Source: Rhizobium sp. SL42
GTDB taxonomy: Bacteria; Pseudomonadota; Alphaproteobacteria; Rhizobiales; Rhizobiaceae
Reading direction: 5' to 3'
NCBI RefSeq assembly: GCF_021729845.1
Contig: NZ_CP063397.1
Coordinates: 3,486,001-3,550,000, forward strand
DNA length: 64,000 nt
Shown here: positions 23,418 through 32,775 of the stretch, piece by piece
Layout of the letters: every line of letters begins with the position of its first letter
How positions within the stretch are numbered: position 1 is the stretch's first letter
Position numbers and translations under genes: made by a program
The notes under the pieces: generated by a model
Told to the model about the DNA's origin: nothing
The model's input: the letters and a program-made list of their open reading frames with translations, nothing else
Database searches by the model: none

Positions 23418-24602
23418 ATGCTGCGAAACACGAGCGCCACGTCAATTCTGTTGGCCGCCACACTTACTTTGTCCGGCACAGTTGCCTTTGCGCAAGAACC
23501 GGCAGCGCCGAAAGCGGCGCCGAATTTGCCGGCTATCGTCGTGACGACAGCCACAACCCGCGACCTGACCGACCGGATTGTCGCGACCGGTACGGTCAAG
23601 GCGGAGGAAGAAGTCTATGTCCAGCCTCAGGTCGAGGGACTGCTGACCAAGACGCTCGAAGCCGATGTAGGCGACCAGGTTGCAAAGGATGCTGTCGTTG
23701 CACGGCTGAACGATGACAGCCTGCTCCTGGAAAAAAGCCAGCTGATCGCCAACAAGGCGAAGGCCGAAGCCGGGCTTGCGCAATACCGCGCCCAGTTGAT
23801 CGAGGCCGAGGCCAGCGCCAAGGATGCGCAGCGCCAGTTCGATCGCGCCACCCGCCTCAGCAAGACAGGCACGGTATCGACGTCACAGCTCGAACAGGCC
23901 GAAACGACGCTGGCGAGTGCCAATGCCAAGGCCGAAACGGCTCGTCAGGCGATCACCGTCGCACAGGCCGACGTCACCGTGGTCGAAAGGCAGATCAACG
24001 ATATCGACCTGAAATTGGCGAGAACGGACGTCAAGTCGCCGGTCGCAGGTACCATTGCAGCCCGCAATGCACGTATCGGCGCCATTGCCAGTGGCGCGGG
24101 CGAGCCGCTCTTCACCGTCATCCGCGACGGCCAGATCGAGCTGATTGCCGATGTGTCCGAAAACGAGATCCTCCGTTTGAAGCCCGGGCAGAAGGCCGCA
24201 ATCACCGTTGCCGGCAGCACGCAAAAACTGTCGGGCTCTGTCCGTCTTGTGTCTCCGGTCATCGATGCGACCACCCGCCTTGGCTCCGTGCATATCGCCA
24301 TAGACGACGATAGCGCTGCCCGTGCCGGCATGTATGGCACAGCCGACATCGTGATTAATGAGGCGGATGGCATTGCCCTTCCGCTTTCGGCAATCACCAC
24401 CGCCAAGGGCGAAACTACCACCCGCATCGTCGAGGATGGCATCGTCAGGCTGGTCACGATCGAGACCGGCATTCAGGACGGCGCCTATATCCAGGTGGTG
24501 AAGGGATTGAAGGAAGGCGACCGCGTCGTTGCCAAGGCCGGCGCGTTCGTGCGCGACGGTGACCGGATTAAGCCGGTCGATGACAGCACCGTTTCCAACT
24601 GA
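23418..24602 (+). CDS. RND efflux periplasmic adaptor (membrane fusion protein)
   Basis: A 394-residue HlyD/AcrA-type adaptor. A signal peptide (MLRNTSATSILLAATLTLSG, cut near AFAQ) is followed by the split lipoyl domain (VQPQVEGLLTKTLEADVGDQV and RTDVKSPVAGTIAARNARIG), a coiled-coil hairpin at about residues 105-190 (KSQLIANKAKAEAGLAQYRA) and beta-barrel and membrane-proximal domains. It links the inner-membrane pump encoded 14 bases downstream to an outer-membrane channel, which is not encoded here. Substrate class is unknown. Confidence 0.9.
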   Translation: MLRNTSATSILLAATLTLSGTVAFAQEPAAPKAAPNLPAIVVTTATTRDLTDRIVATGTVKAEEEVYVQPQVEGLLTKTLEADVGDQVAKDAVVARLNDDSLLLEKSQLIANKAKAEAGLAQYRAQLIEAEASAKDAQRQFDRATRLSKTGTVSTSQLEQAETTLASANAKAETARQAITVAQADVTVVERQINDIDLKLARTDVKSPVAGTIAARNARIGAIASGAGEPLFTVIRDGQIELIADVSENEILRLKPGQKAAITVAGSTQKLSGSVRLVSPVIDATTRLGSVHIAIDDDSAARAGMYGTADIVINEADGIALPLSAITTAKGETTTRIVEDGIVRLVTIETGIQDGAYIQVVKGLKEGDRVVAKAGAFVRDGDRIKPVDDSTVSN

Positions 24603-24616
24603 GAGGCACGCGGGTT

Positions 24617-27600
24617 ATGAATTTCTCCGCATGGGCTATCCGAAATCCAATCGCGCCGATCCTGGCCTTCTTCCTGTTGATGGTGGTTGGCATCCAGTCC
24701 TTCATCGCATTGCCGATCACGCGCTTCCCGAATATCGACGTACCTCTGGTGGCAATCACCGTCACTCAGAGCGGCGCCTCGCCGTCCGAACTGGAAACCC
24801 AGGTCACCAAGGAAGTCGAAGACGCAGTGGCTTCGATCACCGGCGTCGATGAACTGACCTCCACCGTCACCGACGGCCAGTCGCAGACCCTCGTGATGTT
24901 CCGCATGGAAGTCCCCACCGAACAGGCGGTGCAGGACGTCAAGGACGCGATCGACCAGATCCGCGGCGACCTTCCGGCAACGGTGGATGAGCCGATCGTC
25001 ACCAAGATCGACGTCGAAGGCCAGGCGATCCAGAGCTTTGCGGTCTCCGCCCCGAACATGAACATCGAGGAAATCTCGTGGTTCGTCGACGACACGATCA
25101 AGCGCGCCCTCCAGGGCCAGCCCGGCATCGGTCGCGTCGACCGCTACGGTGGCGCCGACCGTGAAATCCGCATCGAGCTCGACCCTAACCGCCTGAACGC
25201 GCTCGGCGTCACCGCCGCCGATATCAGCAGCCAGTTGCGCGGTACCAATGTCGACCTCGGTTCCGGCCGCGGCCAGGTCGCCGGTGCCGAGCAGTCGATC
25301 CGCACGCTTGGCGACAGCCGCGACGTTGCAAGCCTGCAAAACACCACGATCGCGCTGAGCAATGGCCGCTTCGTCAAGCTGTCGGACCTCGGCACGATCA
25401 AGGACACCTACGAGGAACAGAAATCCTTCGCCCGCTTCGACGGCAAGCCCGTCGTCACCTTCGCCGTCTTCCGTGCCAAGGGCGCCAGCGAAGTGACGGT
25501 CGCCGAGACCGTTGCGGAAAGCCTTGCCAAGGTCCGGGCGGAAAATCCCGACGTCGCGATCGAGATGATCGACGATTCCGTCTACTTTACCTATGGCAAC
25601 TACGAAGCCGCGATGCACACGCTGATCGAGGGCGCGATCCTCGCCGTCATCGTCGTGTTCATCTTCCTGCGCAACTGGCGCGCCACGCTGATTTCCGCCA
25701 TCGCACTGCCACTGTCTGCGATCCCGACATTCTGGATCATGGACATGATGGGCTTCTCGCTCAATCTCGTCAGCTTCCTCGCCCTGACGCTGGCGACCGG
25801 CATCCTGGTCGATGATGCGATCGTCGAGGTGGAAAACATCGCGCGCCACATCAAGATGGGCAAGACGCCCTACCGGGCGGCGATCGAGGCGGCGGACGAA
25901 ATCGGCCTCGCCGTCATCGCAACGACGTTCACCATCATCGCCGTCTTCGTGCCTGTCTCCTTCATGCCGGGCATTCCGGGCCAGTATTTCATCCAGTTCG
26001 GCCTGACGGTTGCCTTCTCGGTCTTCTTCTCGCTGATGGTCGCGCGCCTGATCACCCCGCTGATGGCAGCCTATCTGATGCGTGCCGAAGACGCGATGGA
26101 CGACCATCACGACAACGACAGCGCCTTCATGAAGGGCTACACGCGCATCGTCCGCCTGACGACCAGCCACTGGTACAGCCGCTACATCACGCTTGCCGCA
26201 GCCATCGCCTTCCTCATCGGCTCGCTGATGCTGCTGGCCCAGGTTCCGGGAAGCTTCCTGCCACCGGAAGACGCCGGCCGTATCGTCATCTCCGTCGAAC
26301 TGCCGCCGAACGCGACGCTCGCCGAAACCGAGCGCAAGACCGACCAGATCCATGCAGCACTCGCGGACATCAGCGACATCTCCAGCATCTTCGTCCTGGG
26401 CGGCGCATCGCCGAAGGGCGATATGGAACTGCGCCGCGCCAGCATCACCTTGAACCTCGACCACATCGAGCATTCTCTGGTGAAGACGCTCGTCAACAAG
26501 GGTCTGGGCGGCTTGCCGCTGATCGGCCAGTTCATGCCGAAGATGGAAATCCATGGCCGTATCCGTCCGCAATGGGAGATCGAGGAAGAGGTTTTCGCCA
26601 AACTCGCGCCGATCGCCGATATCCGCGTGCTCAAGCTCAATGATCGCGGCGAACGCGACATCGCCTTCAACTTCCTCTCCAAGAACGAGGAAGACCTGAA
26701 CGAGGCCGTGGCGATTCTCGAGGCCAAGCTGCGTACCCTGCCGGAACTGGCCAATGCCAGCGCCGAGGGCGCCCTGCCCCGGCCTGAACTGCAGATCCGG
26801 CCGCGTTCGGATGAAGCGGCACGGCTTGGCATCACCGCCGAACAGATTGCCCAGACCGTGCGGGTCGCAACCATCGGCGACATCGATTCGGCACTGCCGA
26901 AGATTGCCCTCGACAACCGCCTCATACCGATCCGGGTGCAGGCCTCGCTCGACCTCCGGACCGATCTCGCCGCCATCCGCGCCCTGAAGATCAGGACGGC
27001 CAGCGGCCAGGCGGTTCCGCTTTCGAGCGTCGCCGACATCGAGTATTCGGAAGGGGTCAGTTCGATCAAGCGCAATGACCGCAACCGGGTCGTCACGATC
27101 GGGGCCGGCCTGCCGCAGGGCGTTGCGCTCGACACGGCGACAGCGGCCTTCCGCAATGCGGTGGACAACGCCAACCTTCCTGCCTCGGTCAGGCTCGCCG
27201 AGAGCGGCGACGCCAAGATCCAGGCCGAGATGCAGCAGAGCTTCCTCAATGCCATGCTGCTTGGCGTGCTTCTGGTGCTGACGGTGCTGATCCTGCTGTT
27301 CAAGGACGTGATCCAGCCCTTCACCATCCTGTTCTCGCTGCCGCTCGCCATCGGCGGCGTGGCGGTCGGCCTGATCGTCACCAACAATGCGCTCTCCATG
27401 CCCGTCCTTATCGGCATCCTGATGCTGATGGGTATCGTGACCAAGAACGCCATCCTGCTGGTCGATTTCGCCATCGAGATGCGCCACCGCGGCATGGACC
27501 GCCTGGAAGCCATGGTGGAAGCCGGCCGCAAGCGCGCCCGCCCGATCATCATGACCTCCATCGCCATGTCGGCCGGCATGCTGCCGTCGGCCCTCGGCGT

Positions 27601-27919
27601 CGGCGAAGGCGGCTCGTTCCGTGCGCCGATGGCGATTGCCGTGATCGGCGGCATCATCGTCTCGACCGTGCTGAGCCTCGTGGTCGTGCCGGCCTTCTTC
27701 CTCATCCTCGATGACCTGTCGCGCCTGCTCAGCCGGATCTTCAGCCGCCTCGTCGGCAAGAAGGAACAGGAAATCGAGCCTCTGAGCTCGGAGCACCTGA
27801 CGGTCGCGGTCGCCGAACTGTATGACCGGGTCGCCGCGGTAGAGCGCAGCAGCACGCCTGCCAGCCGGCGGAGTGAAAGCAACAATGTTGTTACCCTGCC
27901 ACCCCTCGCAGCGGAATAG
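24617..27919 (+). CDS. RND efflux transporter (HAE-1-like)
   Basis: A 1100-residue inner-membrane proton antiporter. It opens with MNFSAWAIRNPIAPILAFFLLM, and shows the proton-relay residues of the family: D399-D400 in GILVDDAIVEVEN and K943 in GIVTKNAILLVDF. Two large periplasmic loops follow helices 1 and 7, as in AcrB. A C-terminal extension of some 60 polar residues (ELYDRVAAVERSSTPASRRS) goes beyond the last helix. Partner of the adaptor at 23418. Drug, heavy metal or metabolite export cannot be told apart from sequence. Confidence 0.92.
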   Translation: MNFSAWAIRNPIAPILAFFLLMVVGIQSFIALPITRFPNIDVPLVAITVTQSGASPSELETQVTKEVEDAVASITGVDELTSTVTDGQSQTLVMFRMEVPTEQAVQDVKDAIDQIRGDLPATVDEPIVTKIDVEGQAIQSFAVSAPNMNIEEISWFVDDTIKRALQGQPGIGRVDRYGGADREIRIELDPNRLNALGVTAADISSQLRGTNVDLGSGRGQVAGAEQSIRTLGDSRDVASLQNTTIALSNGRFVKLSDLGTIKDTYEEQKSFARFDGKPVVTFAVFRAKGASEVTVAETVAESLAKVRAENPDVAIEMIDDSVYFTYGNYEAAMHTLIEGAILAVIVVFIFLRNWRATLISAIALPLSAIPTFWIMDMMGFSLNLVSFLALTLATGILVDDAIVEVENIARHIKMGKTPYRAAIEAADEIGLAVIATTFTIIAVFVPVSFMPGIPGQYFIQFGLTVAFSVFFSLMVARLITPLMAAYLMRAEDAMDDHHDNDSAFMKGYTRIVRLTTSHWYSRYITLAAAIAFLIGSLMLLAQVPGSFLPPEDAGRIVISVELPPNATLAETERKTDQIHAALADISDISSIFVLGGASPKGDMELRRASITLNLDHIEHSLVKTLVNKGLGGLPLIGQFMPKMEIHGRIRPQWEIEEEVFAKLAPIADIRVLKLNDRGERDIAFNFLSKNEEDLNEAVAILEAKLRTLPELANASAEGALPRPELQIRPRSDEAARLGITAEQIAQTVRVATIGDIDSALPKIALDNRLIPIRVQASLDLRTDLAAIRALKIRTASGQAVPLSSVADIEYSEGVSSIKRNDRNRVVTIGAGLPQGVALDTATAAFRNAVDNANLPASVRLAESGDAKIQAEMQQSFLNAMLLGVLLVLTVLILLFKDVIQPFTILFSLPLAIGGVAVGLIVTNNALSMPVLIGILMLMGIVTKNAILLVDFAIEMRHRGMDRLEAMVEAGRKRARPIIMTSIAMSAGMLPSALGVGEGGSFRAPMAIAVIGGIIVSTVLSLVVVPAFFLILDDLSRLLSRIFSRLVGKKEQEIEPLSSEHLTVAVAELYDRVAAVERSSTPASRRSESNNVVTLPPLAAE

Positions 27920-27945
27920 ACGACCGGGAACCGAACGAGAGAGGA

Positions 27946-27968
27946 AAGCCGGCATCGCCGGCTTTTTT
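27946..27968 (+). terminator. Rho-independent terminator of the RND operon
   Basis: AAGCCGGC and GCCGGCTT pair around a short loop and are followed by a T run (GGCTTTTTTC), about 27 bases after the RND pump stop codon. This is a textbook intrinsic terminator for plus-strand transcription. Confidence 0.8.
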
Positions 27969-28011
27969 CATGCGCCTCCCTGCCGAATTTTAGCAGAACC
28001 TTGAACGTCGA

Positions 28012-28025
28012 TTGATCGAAATCAA
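28012..28025. promoter_or_regulatory. FNR/FixK-type site upstream of Crp/Fnr gene
   Basis: TTGATCGAAATCAA matches TTGAT-N4-ATCAA perfectly. It is 201 bases upstream of the Crp/Fnr start, the only plus-strand gene it could serve, which suggests autoregulation or control by another FNR/FixK protein. Confidence 0.72.
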
Positions 28026-28225
28026 ATCAGGCCCGACATAACTGTCATAGATTGCACGCACTGAGAGAGTGATCTGCTTGCCTCTCGTCACTTGCCCGTC
28101 GGTCGCATGCCGTGGATAAAGACGAGAGAAATGACGAAGCTGGCCGTTGATCCGCGACCGGGCCATTTCCGCCCGCGGGTCACGGGCTGGATTTTGCCAG
28201 GCAGGAGCCATGGGAGTGCGGGACT

Positions 28226-28909
28226 GTGAACAAGATGCTGAGACTGAACGTTAGAGACAAGAACACATTGCTGCGAACGTCCTTTCTGGCGACGCTTGGC
28301 CCGTCGGCTTTGGCCGGCATGCTCGAGATCATCAGCGTCACGAACTACGAAGCGCGCGATGTGCTGTTTCGAGAAGGTGAACCGGCCGAGTTCTTCTACT
28401 GCGTGCTCAGCGGCTATGTCCGGCTGTATCGGCTGAACAAGGATGGCCGCGAGGCGGATATCCGCATCTGCGGCCCCGGCGACGTTTTCTCCGAATGCCT
28501 GCTGCCGATGGGCGACCGTTATCTCTACAATGCCCAAGCCGCCGATACCGCGACATTGGGCCGTTTCGACCTGCAAAAGGTGCGTCAACTGGCCGAGGTC
28601 GAGAAGGACGTGGCCAAGTCGATCATCCGCAGCCTGTCCGACCATCTGCGCACGACGATGGACTGCATCGCCAATGACCGGCTGCAGACGGCCCCGCAAC
28701 GGGTTGCCCACTATCTGTTGTCGACCTGCGAGAAGGAAGGTGGCCCGGTCTCGATCCGTCTGCCTTTCCAGAAAAGCCTTCTGGCAGGAAAGCTTGGCCT
28801 TGCGCCGGAAGCCTTGTCGCGCGCCTTCTCGACCCTCAGGCGCGCAGGCGTCACGGTGCGCGGTCGCACCATCCAGATAACCGACGTAACCGCGCTGAAG
28901 CAGATTTGA
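28226..28909 (+). CDS. Crp/Fnr family transcription regulator (FixK/DNR-like)
   Basis: A 227-residue regulator with an N-terminal cyclic-nucleotide-binding fold (VLFREGEPAEFFYCVLSGYVRLY) and a C-terminal winged HTH. The recognition helix has E-x-x-S-R (LAPEALSRAFSTLRRAGV), the residues that in FNR read TTGAT half-sites, which fits the box at 28012. The amino-terminal cysteine cluster of oxygen-sensing FNR is absent, so the protein is more like FixK, DNR or NnrR, which respond through other regulators or nitric oxide. Start GTG 28226 has GGGAG nine bases upstream; ATG 28235 is an alternative. Confidence 0.86.
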   Translation: MNKMLRLNVRDKNTLLRTSFLATLGPSALAGMLEIISVTNYEARDVLFREGEPAEFFYCVLSGYVRLYRLNKDGREADIRICGPGDVFSECLLPMGDRYLYNAQAADTATLGRFDLQKVRQLAEVEKDVAKSIIRSLSDHLRTTMDCIANDRLQTAPQRVAHYLLSTCEKEGGPVSIRLPFQKSLLAGKLGLAPEALSRAFSTLRRAGVTVRGRTIQITDVTALKQI

Positions 28910-28930
28910 ACGGGACCTGAGAAGCGGCGC

Positions 28931-29542
28931 TCAGAGCCCGCCGCTCTCCTGTAGAAACCGCACGACCCGCTCGACACCGGCGCCGCGCTTGAGGTCGGTA
29001 AACACAAATGGTCGCTGCGCCCTCATCCGGTCGGCATCCCGCTCCATCACCTCGAGATCGACGCCGACATGCGGCGCCAGATCCGTCTTGTTGATGATCA
29101 GCAGATCGGACCGCGTGATCCCCGGACCGCCTTTGCGCGGAATTTCCTCACCCTGACAGACGGAGATCACATAGAGCGTGATGTCGGCAAGATCCGGCGA
29201 GAAGGTCGCGGCGAGATTGTCGCCCCCTGATTCGATGAAGACGATATCCAGATCGGGGATCCGCGCGTTCAGATCGGCAATCGCGCGTAGATTGATCGAG
29301 GCATCTTCGCGGATCGCCGTATGGGGACAGCCCCCCGTCTCCACGCCGACCACACGATCCGAAGACAGCGCCTGCATGCGGATCAGCGCATCGGCATCCT
29401 CGCGCGTATAGATGTCATTGGTGACGACCGCGACGGAATAGTCGTCCCGCATCGCCTTGCAAAGCTTTTCCGTCAGTGCCGTCTTGCCGGAGCCGACCGG
29501 TCCGCCGATACCAACCCGAAGAGGACCATTGTTCGATTTCAT
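28931..29542 (-). CDS. ureG: Urease accessory GTPase UreG
   Basis: A 203-residue GTPase that drives nickel insertion into urease together with UreD and UreF. The P-loop GPVGSGKT is at residues 14-21; the nickel-binding CPH motif ([13 protein letters not shown]), [11 protein letters not shown] and the guanine-specifying [10 protein letters not shown] are all present. Last gene of the ureEFG group, 56 bases after ureF. Length is normal. Confidence 0.95.
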   Translation of the reverse strand: MKSNNGPLRVGIGGPVGSGKTALTEKLCKAMRDDYSVAVVTNDIYTREDADALIRMQALSSDRVVGVETGGCPHTAIREDASINLRAIADLNARIPDLDIVFIESGGDNLAATFSPDLADITLYVISVCQGEEIPRKGGPGITRSDLLIINKTDLAPHVGVDLEVMERDADRMRAQRPFVFTDLKRGAGVERVVRFLQESGGL

Positions 29543-29598
29543 CCTGTCATTCCTGTCATTTCGCCATCATCAGGCTGCACTTCCCGGACCGTGCTCGT

Positions 29599-30282
29599 CT
29601 AGGACTGGAAAAGTCTTGAATACTGCGTCTCGTGCCGCATGCTGAGCGTCTCGGCAATGATCGCGGCACTGCCCAGATCATCAATCCCCATGCGCTCGAG
29701 ATTGCCAATACTGCCCAGAATATCGGCCTCAATCTCGGCAATCAGCGCCACTCCCTGCGTTTGGCCGATCACGCTGAGGCGGATCGCAACGGAGATCAAC
29801 TGGCTGATCTGCGCCTGCAGGAAGGCGGCCAGTGCGTCGCCGACGGACACCCCATGCGCCGCAGCCACGGCGCCAACCGCGACACTGTAGGCAACGGAGC
29901 CCCTCAATATCTCCAGCACCGGATGCGGCCATGCGCCCGCTGCCGTCACGAATGCTTCGCCCTGGCGGACGATTTCGGCATGGCGCTCCGCCGAACCCGC
30001 AAGTGCCGACGCAAGGGACAACACTGCGCACAGCGCCGCATCGTCGCCGGAGTGCCGATGCCCTTCGACCAGAAGGATGGCGTCATTGCGCAAGCCGCCA
30101 TCGGCAAGCAGCAGACGCAGCCAGCGCGACAGGTCATCCCTGTTGCCGATATGTCCATCGACAATGGCGCTTTCCAGCCCGCCGGAATAAGCAAAGCCAC
30201 CAACCGGAAAGGCCGGCGACAACCACGCCATAAGCCGGAGCAGACCACGCCGCGATGCGTCCGAGACGGGCATTTCAGCCAT
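29599..30282 (-). CDS. ureF: Urease accessory protein UreF
   Basis: A 227-residue all-helical chaperone that with UreD and UreG forms the urease activation complex. The family start is seen in [22 protein letters not shown]. The ATG at 30282 lies within ureE (overlap ATGGCTGA with the ureE stop); ATG 30273 three codons later is nearly as good, and a start at 30303 is possible but would extend the overlap. Translational coupling to ureE is clear. Confidence 0.9.
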   Translation of the reverse strand: MAEMPVSDASRRGLLRLMAWLSPAFPVGGFAYSGGLESAIVDGHIGNRDDLSRWLRLLLADGGLRNDAILLVEGHRHSGDDAALCAVLSLASALAGSAERHAEIVRQGEAFVTAAGAWPHPVLEILRGSVAYSVAVGAVAAAHGVSVGDALAAFLQAQISQLISVAIRLSVIGQTQGVALIAEIEADILGSIGNLERMGIDDLGSAAIIAETLSMRHETQYSRLFQS

Positions 30283-30733
30283 GGCCGTGACTATGGCCGC
30301 CATGCGAATGATAGGCGCCGCGCACCGGCTGGAACGGCTCGACCACCTCGCTGACCGTCGCGCCGAGGCCGGTCAGCATGTCACGGATGACATGGTCGCG
30401 CTGGATCAGAATCCTCTCGAGCTCGATCTGGGCGGCCAGGTGGCGGTTGCCCAGGTGCCAGGCGAGTTCGATGAGATGAAGGCTATCGCGCGGCCGAACG
30501 TCGAAAAGCCGCTCCTCGGCTGCCTTCACCTCGATCGACGTGCCATCCTCCAGCACCAGCCGGTCGCCGTCGGCGAGGGAGACCGGCTCCTTGAGGTCGA
30601 GCATGACCATTTCGCCATCATCGAGATGCAGAAGCTTGCGCCGAAGATGACGTTCGTCATGCGCCAGCACGACCGTCCCTTCCGGCTGCGCCGCCATCGA
30701 TCCGGCTGGCATGATGGAGGTGGCTCGCTGCAT
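30275..30733 (-). CDS. ureE: Urease accessory nickel metallochaperone UreE
   Basis: A 152-residue nickel carrier with the peptide-binding-like N-terminal domain ([23 protein letters not shown]), a metal-binding core ([15 protein letters not shown]) and a histidine-rich tail ([11 protein letters not shown]) that binds extra nickel. ATG 30733 is preferred since GGAGACAAC stands directly upstream. It is separated from the other structural urease genes by a diguanylate cyclase and a peroxiredoxin gene; 65 bases lie between it and the cyclase stop. Confidence 0.93.
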   Translation of the reverse strand: MQRATSIMPAGSMAAQPEGTVVLAHDERHLRRKLLHLDDGEMVMLDLKEPVSLADGDRLVLEDGTSIEVKAAEERLFDVRPRDSLHLIELAWHLGNRHLAAQIELERILIQRDHVIRDMLTGLGATVSEVVEPFQPVRGAYHSHGGHSHGHG

Positions 30734-30798
30734 GTTGTCTCCGAATTGGCTGTTTTTTGAACCATGCACAAGACGGAGGCAGTCGGCAAGATTGATCT

Positions 30799-31710
30799 TC
30801 AGCTGCGCATCGGAACCGCACCGAAAACAGCACGCGCGTAGTCCGTCTCGTCCGCCACGTCGCGCGGATCATCGAAGATCATCGACTGCTCGTGCAATAC
30901 ACGATCACGGCCTTCGCCCTTGGCGAGATAAAGCGCATTGTCGGCGCGCGCATAGACGCATTCGGAGCGCCGATCGACAACGAATTCGGCAACACCGGCC
31001 GATATCGTGACAGAGACGACTTGGCCCTGGCAATCGATGCCACGCGCGGCGACCAGCATGCGTGCGCGCTCGACCAGAGCCAGCCGCTGAGCAATGCCGC
31101 CACCGCAGATGATCACGCCGAACTCCTCGCCGCCGAGCCGCGCCACGACGTGACAATCATGGAATACCTCGCGCAGGATGTCGGAGACACCGCGGATGAC
31201 CATGTCGCCCGAATGGTGGCCGAACCGGTCATTGATCGCCTTGAACCGATCGATATCGATGATCGCCAGCGACGCTTCGCCCTGAACCGAATCTAGGGCA
31301 TCGTTGAAGGCACGTCGGTTGGAAAGGCCGGACAACGCATCCGTCTGGCTCAGTCGTTCGAATTCTGCGCGCGAAACAGCCAGATCCCGAATCACGCCCC
31401 CGGTGACCAGCGCCAGCGCACCGGAAACGGCGCCGCCGAACAACCATGAAAACGCCACCGAAAGCTTGACCGCCTCGGAAACGGAAAGCGTCAGGATGCC
31501 AAACGCGTAAAGCAGCGGCAAACCTGCCAGGCTGAAGATGCAGGCCAGGATCACCGCCCTGAAGCTCATCTTTGCGGCGAAACTCCAGATTGCCGCCCGG
31601 CTGTCGAAACTGCCGAGATCGATCTGTAGGGACAGCCATTTTTCGATGAAATTCACGAGTCGCTCCTCGTCCGCTCTGCAATAATCGAATAGGGAGGTAA
31701 TCTTCCCCAT
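30799..31710 (-). CDS. Membrane diguanylate cyclase (GGDEF protein)
   Basis: A 303-residue protein with two transmembrane helices (about 48-70, [20 protein letters not shown], and 78-105) and a GGDEF domain from about residue 120 ([14 protein letters not shown]). The active motif is an intact GGEEF ([11 protein letters not shown]), so it should make cyclic di-GMP. No RxxD inhibitory site is seen five residues before it. It sits between ureC and ureEFG on the same strand, unusual company, and no other domain points to its signal. Its promoter would lie in 31711-32066. Confidence 0.88.
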   Translation of the reverse strand: MGKITSLFDYCRADEERLVNFIEKWLSLQIDLGSFDSRAAIWSFAAKMSFRAVILACIFSLAGLPLLYAFGILTLSVSEAVKLSVAFSWLFGGAVSGALALVTGGVIRDLAVSRAEFERLSQTDALSGLSNRRAFNDALDSVQGEASLAIIDIDRFKAINDRFGHHSGDMVIRGVSDILREVFHDCHVVARLGGEEFGVIICGGGIAQRLALVERARMLVAARGIDCQGQVVSVTISAGVAEFVVDRRSECVYARADNALYLAKGEGRDRVLHEQSMIFDDPRDVADETDYARAVFGAVPMRS

Positions 31711-32066
31711 TCGCTAACCAAATCGTTAAAATACAACCAGTCACGCAAATGAAATCAAGACACCCGAAAATGGTCCGGAGCCCAACTTATAGGGGCGCTC
31801 GATCGGCCCTCAGCGCAACCGATAGAGGTGACTTTTTTTGGATTTTGCCGGAATTTGATGCGTTTTATCAGGCACTGTGGCGTTTTGCCTCTACGCGGAA
31901 CACAGCCTGCATACACACAAAAAATTGAACGCAGGCACAATCAGAAAGTGTCCAATTCATTAATGTTTGGCACTGTCAGAAAGCCACCCACAAGTTGCAT
32001 GCACTTGATCAAAAAAGGCCCGGCAAAGCCGGGCCTTCAGACGGTCGACAGGCGATTTCGCTGCCG
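31711..32066. other. AT-rich intergenic region between peroxiredoxin and diguanylate cyclase
   Basis: 356 bases with no convincing gene. They include the peroxiredoxin terminator (32011-32038) and an AT-rich stretch likely to hold the cyclase promoter. A plus-strand frame at 31828-32070 runs straight through the terminator hairpin and shows no family features. No small RNA can be claimed. Confidence 0.6.
32011..32038 (-). terminator. Rho-independent terminator of the peroxiredoxin gene
   Basis: On the minus strand AAGGCCCGGC pairs with GCCGGGCCTT around TTT and is followed by a T run, 29 bases after the peroxiredoxin stop codon. This separates peroxiredoxin transcription from the cyclase-ureEFG block. 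Confidence 0.85.
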
Positions 32067-32606
32067 CTAAGCGGCCTGCTTCGCCTTCAGGTTTTCCATG
32101 ATGTTCTGCGGCGAGGAGATACCATAGGGATCGCTGTCGCAATTGTCCGAATAGCCCTCTTCCTCAAACCACTGTTCAACAACGCCGTTGTTGATGATCG
32201 CGGCATAACGCCAGGAGCGCAGTCCGAAGCCGACATTGTCCTTGCGAACCAGCATGCCCATCTTGCGGGTAAACTCGCCGGAACCGTCCGGGATCAGCTT
32301 GACGTTTTCCAGCCCCTGGCTCTTGCCCCAGGCATTCATCACGAAAGCATCGTTGACCGAGATGCAATAGATCTCGTCGATACCTCCAGCCTGGAAATCG
32401 GCGTGCATCTTTTCGAAGTCCGGCAACTGGAAGGTCGAGCATGTCGGCGTAAACGCACCCGGCAGCGAAAACAGGATGACCCGCTTGCCATCGAAATAAT
32501 CGGCTGAACGGACGTCCTGCCAGCGAAACGGGTTTGCACCGCCGACGGCCTCGTCACGGACACGGGTACGGAAAGTCACATCAGGCACTTTGCGGCCAAT
32601 AAGCAT
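32067..32606 (-). CDS. Peroxiredoxin (Prx5/AhpE-like redoxin)
   Basis: A 179-residue thiol peroxidase of the Prx5 group. The peroxidatic cysteine is C56 in the motif PGAFTPTCSTFQLP; further cysteines are C81 and C156, either of which might act as the resolving residue. Substrates are hydrogen peroxide and organic hydroperoxides. ATG 32606 starts at the family N-terminus (MLIGRKVPDVTF); ten upstream codons are discarded. It lies alone between two urease blocks and has its own terminator. Confidence 0.9.
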   Translation of the reverse strand: MLIGRKVPDVTFRTRVRDEAVGGANPFRWQDVRSADYFDGKRVILFSLPGAFTPTCSTFQLPDFEKMHADFQAGGIDEIYCISVNDAFVMNAWGKSQGLENVKLIPDGSGEFTRKMGMLVRKDNVGFGLRSWRYAAIINNGVVEQWFEEEGYSDNCDSDPYGISSPQNIMENLKAKQAA

Positions 32607-32775
32607 GGTACGGATCTCCTGTCTGGGCTGGCGCACGCGCGTGTTGGGAGCACGCGGCGCGCCATTGAAATAGCCGTTCAGACCTAGCCCAGGAACTGGT
32701 GCAATGCAGCATGCAATCGCGATTTCAACATGCCGGCATAGCAGCCATGCGCTGGGCGAATATGCTAATGTAGCT

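Larger units (their letters stand above)
27920..28225. other. Intergenic region between RND pump and Crp/Fnr gene
   Basis: 306 bases without a convincing gene. They contain the RND terminator (27946-27968) and a perfect FNR/FixK box (28012-28025) followed by about 200 bases of leader before the Crp/Fnr start. A short minus-strand open frame at 27990-28211 has no family features. Confidence 0.65.

Noticed and set aside
23132..23599. 155-residue minus-strand open frame before the RND adaptor
   Set aside because: Overlaps the adaptor's signal peptide region in antisense and lacks recognisable features.
24485..27955. 1156-residue minus-strand open frame opposite the RND pump
   Set aside because: High-GC antisense artefact; the translation has His/Asp/Arg-rich low-complexity character, while the plus strand carries a complete RND pump.
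32005..32012. TTGATCAA as a possible FNR site
   Set aside because: The two half-sites overlap without the four-base spacer, and the sequence lies at the foot of a terminator rather than in a promoter.
31828..32070. 80-residue plus-strand open frame between cyclase and peroxiredoxin
   Set aside because: Runs through a textbook minus-strand terminator hairpin; no ribosome site or family match.
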